In this document: piece by piece, positions 24,606-31,515 of the stretch
How positions within the stretch are numbered: the stretch's first letter is position 1
Layout of the letters: every line of letters begins with the position of its first letter
Assembly: GCA_032139905.1 (NCBI GenBank)
Contig: JAQJDB010000003.1
Span: 1-64,000, forward strand
Origin: Nitrospira sp. MA-1
GTDB taxonomy: Bacteria > Nitrospirota > Nitrospiria > Nitrospirales > UBA8639
Direction of reading: 5' to 3'
Length of the DNA: 64,000 bases
Notes under the pieces: generated by a model
The model's database searches: none
What the model was told of the DNA's origin: nothing
What the model saw: only the letters and a program-made list of their open reading frames with translations
Made by a program: the position numbers and the translations under genes

Positions 24606-25145
24606 ATGGCGAACACACCCAAGAAAAAAATTGTGATCCTTGCCGGCCCCAATGGGTCCGGGAAAACCACGTTTGCGCGCGAGTTCCTTCCGAAAGAAGC
24701 TGCCTGTCCACGCTTCATCAATGTGGATCTTATTGCGGAAGGACTCTCTCCATTCAACCCGGAAATTGCAACATTCCAGGCGGGCCGTCTCATGGTTCAA
24801 GAAATTACCGCATGCGTCCGTCGTGGAGAAAGCTTTGCCTTTGAAACCACCTTGAGTGGACTTCGGTATGCCCGTCTCATCCCTCAGTGGAGGAAGAAAG
24901 GCTATTTTGTCAAACTCATCTTCCTGAAACTTCCCAACTCCGAAATGGCCATAGCCCGCGTGGCGGCCCGTGTGTCCCAGGGCGGGCATGCCGTCGCGGA
25001 AAACATCATTCGAAGAAGGTTCCTGGCAGGGTGGCGAAATTTCCAGCAGATATATCGACCACTTGTGAACACATGGATTCTCTACGATAATGCATTGGAA
25101 AGACCGGAATATGTTGACTCGGAAGGAGAACCCAATGGCCAATAA
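24606..25145 (+). CDS. Zeta-toxin-like P-loop kinase
   Basis: 179 residues. Walker A ILAGPNGSGKTTFAREFLP at residues ~10-28, then a DLI acid site (NVDLIAEGLSPFNPE), FAFETTLSG and an arginine-rich lid (RRRFLAGWRNFQ). This is the zeta-toxin/UDP-GlcNAc kinase-like family. The small basic gene follows with an 11-base overlap, so the toxin comes first, whereas in classic epsilon-zeta the antitoxin does. A degenerate TGTAC motif (24544) lies upstream. Confidence 0.82.
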   Translation: MANTPKKKIVILAGPNGSGKTTFAREFLPKEAACPRFINVDLIAEGLSPFNPEIATFQAGRLMVQEITACVRRGESFAFETTLSGLRYARLIPQWRKKGYFVKLIFLKLPNSEMAIARVAARVSQGGHAVAENIIRRRFLAGWRNFQQIYRPLVNTWILYDNALERPEYVDSEGEPNGQ

Positions 25146-25389
25146 GCAGCCAAAAATCAAAGACCCGGATCTGGCCAAGGTGGGCGTGGCATTAGAACGC
25201 GCGGCGGCAAACGCGAGACAACTAGGCTTTGACACCAACACGCCAGTCTATGTCTTTCGAGATGGCAAAATTGTCGATATTGTTAAAGAACATCGAGCGA
25301 CCCAACCAAAGAAAAAGACGATAGCAAAGAATTCACAAAGAAAAACAACCGCACCGCACCGGAAAGCTCAATCAAAAAAAACCCGATAG
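25135..25389 (+). CDS. Small basic partner of the zeta-like kinase
   Basis: 84 residues from ATG 25135 (GGAAGGAG upstream). DLAKVGVALERAAANARQLG and FDTNTPVYVFRDGKIVDIVK end in a lysine/arginine-rich tail. The first part fits partner proteins found after zeta-like kinases; the basic tail could bind nucleic acid or the kinase. Antitoxin role is inferred from position. Confidence 0.65.
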   Translation: MANKQPKIKDPDLAKVGVALERAAANARQLGFDTNTPVYVFRDGKIVDIVKEHRATQPKKKTIAKNSQRKTTAPHRKAQSKKTR

Positions 25390-25434
25390 AGTCCGCAACG
25401 GGTGTCGCATCAGTCGGTATGTAAGGAGCAAATT

Positions 25435-25497
25435 CTGAATCGGGATATCCTTCAGACGGCCATTGAGAATGGTCGAATCGAATTAATCCTGACTTAA
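25435..25497 (+). pseudogene. DUF4258-like remnant
   Basis: The 20 codons LNRDILQTAIENGRIELILT end in TAA, resembling the DUF4258 segment that usually reads RxDILEAIENGEIIE. No start or N-terminus remains. It sits directly before the YgiT-type gene, which is normally the partner of DUF4258. Confidence 0.4.
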
Positions 25498-25513
25498 GAA
25501 CACGGAGGAATCG

Positions 25514-25753
25514 TTGACCCGACAACACCTACCATCTCAATGTCCACTCTGTGGTGGCACAAAAAAGCCCGGGACGACCACCTTTACAGCCGAGTTAGAG
25601 TTTGGCGTTGTCGTGGTCCGAAGGGTGCCGGCTTTACGCTGTTCAATGTGTGGTGCCGACTGGATTCAAGATGATATTGCGGCCCGTTTAGAAGTGATTG
25701 TCAATGAGGCCAAACAAAAGCGGCTGCAAGTCGAAGTCACCACCCTCGCGTGA
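25514..25753 (+). CDS. YgiT-type zinc finger protein (MqsA-like N-terminus)
   Basis: 79 residues from TTG 25514 with ACGGAGGAA upstream. Two CxxC zinc knuckles, CPLCGG and CSMCGADW, bracket a beta hairpin typical of the MqsA/YgiT zinc domain, and the C-terminal helix is short, with no HTH. Such proteins partner with DUF4258 toxins; only a scrap of one is left upstream, so this is another orphan antitoxin. Confidence 0.78.
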   Translation: MTRQHLPSQCPLCGGTKKPGTTTFTAELEFGVVVVRRVPALRCSMCGADWIQDDIAARLEVIVNEAKQKRLQVEVTTLA

Positions 25754-25898
25754 AACATCTGTTCGTGACCCTCCCTCCGATTGGTCTCTCTCCATCATCT
25801 CCACCATTCGTCCTCAGCCATCCATCTTCTCCACTCCGTAATGTCTGTCGTCTTCTCTCTTTCATGGAAGTTCCTGGACGGTTCGTCTTCTATAGTTG

Positions 25899-26005
25899 GA
25901 CGCCTGCCGGCTGGCCCCAAGGAGGGACGCTCTTAGCATCGAGCGGACCTTGTGTGAGCCCGGCGAGTTGATTCACCCCTCCCCCTTAGCCTCCCCTGGC
26001 CTGAT
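25899..26005 (+). repeat. Structured repeat copy R8 (truncated, type I)
   Basis: Left stems and apical loop of type I are present; the right arm decays after GCGAGTTG and no 3' hairpin follows. Confidence 0.75.
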
Positions 26006-26122
26006 GGCACACTCAGGAATTGCTCATCGGACAACAGAAAAATAGGAGGAGGTTCCCGTTTTCAAACACCTTCAGGTAGGCCAACCAGACCGACGTGCTA
26101 ATAAACAAGGGGACCGTTGATC

Positions 26123-26345
26123 GAAGCCTGCCGGCTGGCCCCCAGGAGGGACGCTCTTCTCAGCTGGCGGACCCTGTTTGAGCGGAGCGAGTTGGTTCGC
26201 TTCCCCTCACTGATCCCCTGGCCTGGTGGCATGGCCGAGCAGTGCAACCGGCACCGGGAAAAAGGCGGGCAGTGTTTGAGCCCTTCGGCGTTGGCTCAGG
26301 ACAAGCTCCGCGAGTTGGCCAGCCCTCCGTGGGTTTGCCTCAGTA
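26123..26345 (+). repeat. Structured repeat copy R9 (type I/III chimera, truncated)
   Basis: Type I left half, then type III up to the apical loop of the GGCGGGCA stem; the loop is the long GAGCCCTTCGGCG form. The right half of the nest and the tail hairpins are missing. Confidence 0.8.
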
Positions 26346-26362
26346 CGCTTTAATTTTGTTCC

Positions 26363-26550
26363 GACGCCTGCCGGCTGGCCCCAGGGAGGGTCGCTCTTAG
26401 AATTTAGCGGACCGTGTTTGAGCGGAGCGAGTTGGGCCGCTCTTCTCAGATTAGCGTCCCTCCCCTCCAATGCGGCCAGACGGGGCGTCAATGGTTTTGG
26501 GTCCTTTTGCCGAAACAAAAGGACCTCGCCGTACGGGGGCGAGACCCCGT
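26363..26550 (+). repeat. Structured repeat copy R10 (type I, GGTCC hairpin)
   Basis: Complete type I nest. Tail hairpin GGTCCTTTTG/CAAAAGGACC as in R3; last hairpin ACGGGGGCGAGACCCCGT. Confidence 0.9.
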
Positions 26551-26625
26551 CATCCATCAAACATTCAAATCATCTCCGACATCCATCATCGGGCATCCAT
26601 CTTCACAGTCTCCTCCCCACCTTCA

Positions 26626-26802
26626 GGTCGGCTAACCGGGCTGACGCACATATCAATAGGCGGCCCTTGTGTGAGCCTTGCGAGTTGGGCCGCCCTCCGT
26701 GGACCTGCGTCAGCACAATGTAATGTGGCCGACCTGGGTGAAAATGGTTTTGGCCACTTTTGCCGAAACAAAAGTGGCTCGGCTGTCGGGCCGAGACCCG
26801 AC
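26626..26802 (+). repeat. Structured repeat copy R11 (type II)
   Basis: GGTCGGC/GCCGACC, GCTGACGC/GCGTCAGC and GGCGGCCC/GGGCCGCC are all compensated relative to R5 (A to C in the left arm here keeps pairing). Tail GGCCACTTTTG/CAAAAGTGGC and GTCGGG/CCCGAC. Confidence 0.9.
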
Positions 26803-27096
26803 ACCCCACCCTTGAAATCTCAATGCCGCCTCCTTCATATAAATTAACCAATCCCCAGATCCCCGTATTTTCCAAAGAAATTCCTCAATCCTAGTTCTCA
26901 TAATCTAGGCCAATCCCCCACGAAATTTCGCGGCAGAAGTTGAAAAGCTTCACTCCCACAATTTTTTAAATCCCATCCGCGATTCTGCAGAAGACAGAGG
27001 ATCTTGTGAGAAATAATTTCCTCTAAATTTAATTCAAAAAAGATTCCCCCCATTTTTGTTAAACAAACCTAAAGCCGCCAATTCAAAAGTTTTTTC
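26803..27096. other. Intergenic region before the DUF6979 gene
   Basis: AT-rich stretch without a reading frame that I can support. It leads to the third TGTAC motif and a further 163 bases of leader before the next gene. Confidence 0.5.
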
Positions 27097-27123
27097 TGTA
27101 CTTAAATGGATGGCTGAGGTACA
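27097..27123 (+). promoter_or_regulatory. TGTAC-N17-GTACA motif, copy 3
   Basis: TTTCTGTACTTAAATGG followed by GGCTGAGGTACATTT. Spacing equals that of copies 1 and 2. It lies 164 bases before the DUF6979-like gene. Confidence 0.5.
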
Positions 27124-27286
27124 TTTCCAGAAATCAACTTTGCTCCAGCACGCCAAACCCTTTGGATACTACCTGAACTACCCCCAAGCAGGTTTATGCC
27201 AACAGCCTTCTACAAATCTTCCCAAGTAAATGACAGGCTCCGTTTCGTACCAACTGCAAAACACGGAGTAAATGTGAGGTAATGAT

Positions 27287-27739
27287 ATGGGGAATTATGG
27301 TGTAGCCGCAGTTAGAGCAACCAATTTATATACCAAGGGCCAAGCAAGCAGTCCTTTTAATGCCTGGAATCTATCCACCACCGCCCTGTTTGGGAAAGGC
27401 ACATCTTCTCAGACAAAATCATGTCCACGGGATGCTTACCTCGGACTGTGTGAATCAGGTTTAGTAAAGGGCATACCAACGGGGAATTACACGAAATCCG
27501 CAGACAACAAAGCATATGCGGTGACTGCCGCACAGCTACTGTTGTCAAAACCATCCTTAATAGACCTCAACAATATGGCGCTATGGAAAAGAGTGCTGAG
27601 GCATCGTAGAAAAGAAACAACCAAAACGCACAATCAACAGATGGATGTGGTACGAGGCCTGTTTCTTCATCACCTCCTCCTGCCCCGGTCGGCTGCCGGA
27701 ACGCAGTCATCCGGGAACCATCGAACAAAAGGCAACTGA
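27287..27739 (+). CDS. DUF6979-like protein with altered C-terminus
   Basis: 150 residues from ATG 27287 (GTGAGGTAATGAT upstream). MGNYGVAAVRATNLYTKGQA, SSQTKSCPRDAYLGLCESGL, VKGIPTGNYTKSADNKAYAV and HNQQMDVVRGLF agree with the DUF6979 family, in which the last motif is usually followed by only a few residues. Here the tail runs on for ~25 residues, ending four bases before hsdM, so the fusion of island DNA has probably replaced the natural stop. Function unknown. Confidence 0.6.
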   Translation: MGNYGVAAVRATNLYTKGQASSPFNAWNLSTTALFGKGTSSQTKSCPRDAYLGLCESGLVKGIPTGNYTKSADNKAYAVTAAQLLLSKPSLIDLNNMALWKRVLRHRRKETTKTHNQQMDVVRGLFLHHLLLPRSAAGTQSSGNHRTKGN

Positions 27740-27742
27740 CAC

Positions 27743-30235
27743 ATGGCCCTCAAAAAATCCGAACTTTACTCCTCGATCTGGCAAAGCTGCGATGAACTTC
27801 GCGGCGGCATGGATGCCAGCCAATATAAGGATTACGTCCTCGTCCTCCTGTTCATCAAGTATGTCAGCGACAAATACGCCGGCATCCCCTATGCCCCCAT
27901 CGCCATCCCCGAAGGCGCATCCTTCAAGGACATGGTCGCCCTCAAGGGCAAATCCGACATCGGCGACCAGATCAACAAGAAGATCATCGCCCCACTGGCC
28001 AATGCCAACAAGCTGTCCGACATGCCGGACTTCAATAGCGCGGAAAAACTCGGCAGCGGCAAGGAGATGGTGGAGCGGCTCACCAACCTCATCGCCATCT
28101 TCGAAAACAAGGCACTCGATTTCTCAAAGAACCGCGCCGAGGGCGACGACATTCTGGGCGATGCCTATGAATACCTCATGCGCCACTTCGCCACGCAGAG
28201 TGGCAAGAGCAAAGGGCAGTTTTACACTCCGGCTGAAGTCAGCCGCATCATCGCGCAGATCATCGGCATCCATGAGGCCAAGACGACCAGCGCCACCACC
28301 GTCTATGACCCCACCTGCGGTTCAGGCTCGCTGCTCCTGAAGGTGGGCGACGAAGCCGGTACGACCGTCACGCTCTACGGCCAGGAAAAGGACGCCGCCA
28401 CCAGCGGCCTTGCCCGGATGAACATGATCCTGCACAACAACCCCACGGCGCTCATCGCGCAGGGCAACACGCTGGCCGATCCCAAGTTTATGGACGGCGG
28501 CGATACGCTCAAGACCTTCGACTATGTCGTCGCCAATCCGCCGTTTTCCGACAAGCGCTGGAGCACCGGCATCGACCCGCTCAACGACCCCTTCGAGCGC
28601 TTCCAGCCCTTCGGCACACCACCCGGCAAGCAGGGGGACTATGCCTACCTGCTGCATATCGTCCGCTCGCTAAGAAGCACGGGTAAAGGCGCATGCATTC
28701 TGCCCCATGGCGTCCTGTTCCGCGGCAACGCCGAGGCCGACATTCGCAAGAACCTCATCCGCAAGGGCTACCTCAAGGGCATCATCGGCCTGCCTGCCAA
28801 CCTCTTCTTCGGCACCGGCATCCCCGCATGCATCGTCGTCGTCGACAAACAGGACGCCCATGCTCGCAAAGGCGTCTTTATGATTGACGCCAGCGCAGGC
28901 TTCATGAAGGACGGCCCAAAAAACCGCCTCCGCTCTCAAGACATCCATAAGATTGTGGATGTCTTCAACAAGCGCCTCGAGGTCCCCAAATACGCCCGCA
29001 TGGTCTCCTTTGAGGAAATCGAAAAAAACGAATTCAACCTCAACCTCCCACGCTACATTGATAGCCAAGAGCCGGAAGACCTCCAGGACATCGAAGGCCA
29101 CCTGAACGGCGGCATCCCCAACCATGACATCGAGGCAATGGAAAAGTATTGGTCCATCTGCCCCAACCTCAAAGCCGCCCTCTTCCAACCCCTCCGCCCC
29201 AATTATTCTCAATTATCCATTATCCCTTCTCAATTGAGGTCCACGATTTATGAGCACCCGGAGTTCGCCACCTTTATCACCGGCATGAACGCCCACTTCG
29301 CCGCGTGGCGGGACAAAAGCGCCAAGACGCTGAAGGCGTTGAAGGCTGGCTGCCATCCGAAGGAAGTCATCGTCGGCCTCTCCGAAGACCTGCTTGCCCA
29401 CTACACCGGCAAACCCCTCATCAGCCACTACGACGTCTATCAACATCTCATGGACTATTGGGCCGAGACGATGCAGGACGACTGCTACTTCATTGCCGCC
29501 GACGGCTGGAAGACCGAAACCACTCGCATCATCGAGAAGGATAAGAAAGGCAAGGAGAAGGACAAGGGCTGGACCTGCGACCTCATCCCCAAGACCCTCA
29601 TCGTCGCCCGCTACTTCGCCAAGGAACAGGAAGCCATTGACCAGCTCACGGTCGAACTGGAAAGCGTCACGGCGCAAATTACCGAGCTGGAAGAAGAACA
29701 CGGTGGCGAGGACGGCGCCTTCTCCGAGCTGGAAAAGGTGAATAAGGCGTCAGTCGTGGCGCGACTGAAGGAATTGAAAATGGAGAATGGAGAATTGAAA
29801 ACGAAAGAGAAAGGTGCGGAGCATTCTCCATTTTCAATTCTCAACTCTCAATTAGCCGACGGCGAAGGCGACATTCTCAACGAATGGCTTGATCTCAACA
29901 GCCGCGAGACGGAACTCAAACGAAAGATCAAGGAGGCTGAGGCCGCGCTGGATGCCAAGGCCTACGCCCAATATCCCAAGCTCACCGAGGCCGAGATCCA
30001 GACGCTGGTGGTGGATGACAAATGGCTCGCCGCGCTGGACCGCGACATCCATGGTGAGATGGATCGCATCAGCCAGGCCCTTACCCAGCGGGTCAAGGAA
30101 TTGGCCGAACGCTACGAAATCCCCATGCCGCAGCAGGTCCGCACGGTCGCCGAACTTGAGGACAAAGTGAACCGCCATTTAGCGAAAATGGGATTTTCGC
30201 TGAATGGAGAGTTGAAAGTGGTGAATGGAAAATGA
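27743..30235 (+). CDS. hsdM: Type I restriction-modification methyltransferase subunit
   Basis: 830 residues, longer than the common 500. N-terminal helical domain (DYVLVLLFIKYVSDKYAGIP), then the adenine methylase domain with S-adenosylmethionine motif I DPTCGSGSLLLK (~189) and catalytic motif IV NPPF (~265). The C-terminal 350 residues are a helical extension (VIVGLSEDLLAHYTGKPLIS, coiled coil ELESVTAQITELEEEHGG) seen in long HsdM variants. Two AT-rich palindromic inserts lie in the reading frame (29201-29238 and 29773-29838). Its TGA overlaps the hsdS ATG. It acts with HsdS to methylate and with HsdR to cut DNA. Confidence 0.95.
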   Translation: MALKKSELYSSIWQSCDELRGGMDASQYKDYVLVLLFIKYVSDKYAGIPYAPIAIPEGASFKDMVALKGKSDIGDQINKKIIAPLANANKLSDMPDFNSAEKLGSGKEMVERLTNLIAIFENKALDFSKNRAEGDDILGDAYEYLMRHFATQSGKSKGQFYTPAEVSRIIAQIIGIHEAKTTSATTVYDPTCGSGSLLLKVGDEAGTTVTLYGQEKDAATSGLARMNMILHNNPTALIAQGNTLADPKFMDGGDTLKTFDYVVANPPFSDKRWSTGIDPLNDPFERFQPFGTPPGKQGDYAYLLHIVRSLRSTGKGACILPHGVLFRGNAEADIRKNLIRKGYLKGIIGLPANLFFGTGIPACIVVVDKQDAHARKGVFMIDASAGFMKDGPKNRLRSQDIHKIVDVFNKRLEVPKYARMVSFEEIEKNEFNLNLPRYIDSQEPEDLQDIEGHLNGGIPNHDIEAMEKYWSICPNLKAALFQPLRPNYSQLSIIPSQLRSTIYEHPEFATFITGMNAHFAAWRDKSAKTLKALKAGCHPKEVIVGLSEDLLAHYTGKPLISHYDVYQHLMDYWAETMQDDCYFIAADGWKTETTRIIEKDKKGKEKDKGWTCDLIPKTLIVARYFAKEQEAIDQLTVELESVTAQITELEEEHGGEDGAFSELEKVNKASVVARLKELKMENGELKTKEKGAEHSPFSILNSQLADGEGDILNEWLDLNSRETELKRKIKEAEAALDAKAYAQYPKLTEAEIQTLVVDDKWLAALDRDIHGEMDRISQALTQRVKELAERYEIPMPQQVRTVAELEDKVNRHLAKMGFSLNGELKVVNGK
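29201..29238. repeat. AT-rich palindromic insert in hsdM, copy 1
   Basis: AATTATTCTCAATTATCCAT followed by TCTCAATTGA, a single-arm piece of the same family as copies 2 and 3. It keeps frame in hsdM, coding NYSQLSIIPSQL. Confidence 0.6.
29773..29838. repeat. AT-rich palindromic insert in hsdM, copy 2
   Basis: ATTGAAAATGGAGAATG (29773-29789) is a perfect inverted repeat of CATTCTCCATTTTCAAT (29822-29838) with a 32-nt spacer; a less regular repeat extends to 29853. It adds residues KMENGELKTKEKGAEHSPFS in a presumed linker without breaking the frame. Confidence 0.75.
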
Positions 30236-30278
30236 AAGAGGATAATAATTCTCAACTTTCCATTATCAATTCTCCATT
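30203..30278. repeat. Palindromic insert spanning the hsdM/hsdS junction, copy 3
   Basis: AATGGAGAGTTGA (30203-30215) pairs with TCAATTCTCCATT (30266-30278) with one mismatch. The hsdM stop and the hsdS start lie inside it. Confidence 0.7.
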
Positions 30279-31515
30279 AATCCCGCCCGGCTACAAGCAG
30301 ACCGAGGTGGGAGTGATTCCGGAGGAATGGCATACGGAAGCGGTTGCTAACTTAGTGGAGCCGACAGCACCGATTTGTTACGGCGTCGTCCAAGTAGGAC
30401 AGCACACAGAAAGCGGCGTTCCGATTGTGGCGATTAAATTTGTGAAGGAGATTGCGCATGCGCCACTCCATCGAACCGCCACCAGCCTCGAACAACCTTA
30501 CGCGAGGAGCAGACCAAGAGGTGGAGACGTTCTTATCTCAATCAAAGGAACAATTGGGCGAGTCGGCATTGTTCCAAACGGATTTAAGGGAAACATCAGT
30601 CGCGAATTGGCGAGGTTGCGAATCGGCGAAGATACGAGCGCTGAATACATCGCCCATCAGCTTGAGGCAGAAGCCACTCAAGAAAGGATTATGCGGTCCG
30701 TAGTGGGAACCACGCGACTCGAATTCTCGATCGCGACTCTCCGCAAGTTTCCCCTTCCACTTCCCCCCACCAAAGAGGAACAAAAAGCCATCGCCGAGGC
30801 GTTGAGCGATGCGGATGCCCTCATCGAATCCCTGGAGCAACTCCTCACCAAAAAACGCCACCTCAAACAAGGCGCCATGCAGGAACTCCTCACCGGCAAA
30901 AAGCGCCTGCCGGGCTTTGAAATCAAACCAGGCTACAAGCAAACCGAGGTGGGGGTGATTCCGGAAGATTGGAATGTCACAAAACTCGCAGCAACCTGCT
31001 CCATGAAAAGTGGTGAGGGAATAACGAGCCCAAGCATAGATCAGTTCTCCGAGTACCCTTGTTTCGGTGGCAATGGTCTGCGAGGTTTTACTACGCGCTT
31101 CACGCACGACGGACACTATGCGCTGATCGGACGTGTTGGGGCGCTGTGCGGAAATGTATTGGGCGTAGAAGGAAAGTTTTTCGCATCGGAGCACGCAATT
31201 GTTGTGACGGCCTCCGCACGAACGGACACCCGTTGGCTTACCTTCGTGTTGGGGGAAATGCAACTCAACCACTATTCCGAATCATCTGCGCAGCCTGTTC
31301 TAACTGTCTCGAAACTTCTGAAGCTCGAGGTGGCCCACCCGCCAACCAAAGCCGAACAAGAAGCCATCGCCGCCATCCTGAGCGATATGGACGCCGAAAT
31401 CGCCGCGCTGGAAACCAAGCTAACCAAAACACGCCAGCTCAAACAGGGCATGATGCAGGAACTCCTCACCGGAAGAATTCGTCTAATCAATGAGAAAAGA
31501 GATGACGAAGACTGA
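30232..31515 (+). CDS. hsdS: Type I restriction-modification specificity subunit
   Basis: 427 residues. Two target-recognition domains, each introduced by a near-identical stretch (PGYKQTEVGVIPEEW at ~20 and PGYKQTEVGVIPEDW at ~230) and closed by a helical conserved region (LTKKRHLKQGAMQELLTGKK and LTKTRQLKQGMMQELLTGRI). The repeats mark a circularly arranged duplicated gene. The two target domains differ, so a bipartite recognition sequence is expected. The tail RIRLI is followed by NEKRDDED, an extension past the usual stop, because the next gene begins in overlap (ATGA at 31490). Confidence 0.95.
   Translation: MKEDNNSQLSIINSPLIPPGYKQTEVGVIPEEWHTEAVANLVEPTAPICYGVVQVGQHTESGVPIVAIKFVKEIAHAPLHRTATSLEQPYARSRPRGGDVLISIKGTIGRVGIVPNGFKGNISRELARLRIGEDTSAEYIAHQLEAEATQERIMRSVVGTTRLEFSIATLRKFPLPLPPTKEEQKAIAEALSDADALIESLEQLLTKKRHLKQGAMQELLTGKKRLPGFEIKPGYKQTEVGVIPEDWNVTKLAATCSMKSGEGITSPSIDQFSEYPCFGGNGLRGFTTRFTHDGHYALIGRVGALCGNVLGVEGKFFASEHAIVVTASARTDTRWLTFVLGEMQLNHYSESSAQPVLTVSKLLKLEVAHPPTKAEQEAIAAILSDMDAEIAALETKLTKTRQLKQGMMQELLTGRIRLINEKRDDED
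31444..31481 (+). repeat. HsdS-tail direct repeat, copy J1
   Basis: 38 bp, CAGGGCATGATGCAGGAACT to AAGAATTCG, the coding end of hsdS. Identical to 34189-34226. Confidence 0.9.

Noticed and set aside
18388-26802. Integron cassette array with attC sites between TA genes
   Set aside because: The hairpins lack the RYYYAAC/GTTRRRY core sites, no integrase gene is present, and genes and repeats do not keep a fixed relative orientation in the second array.
27645-28340. 231-codon open frame overlapping hsdM
   Set aside because: Proline/serine/arginine-rich shadow of the GC-rich hsdM coding frame.
28670-29701. Reverse-strand open frames across hsdM
   Set aside because: They are antisense shadows with no ribosome sites; hsdM motifs are clear on the other strand.
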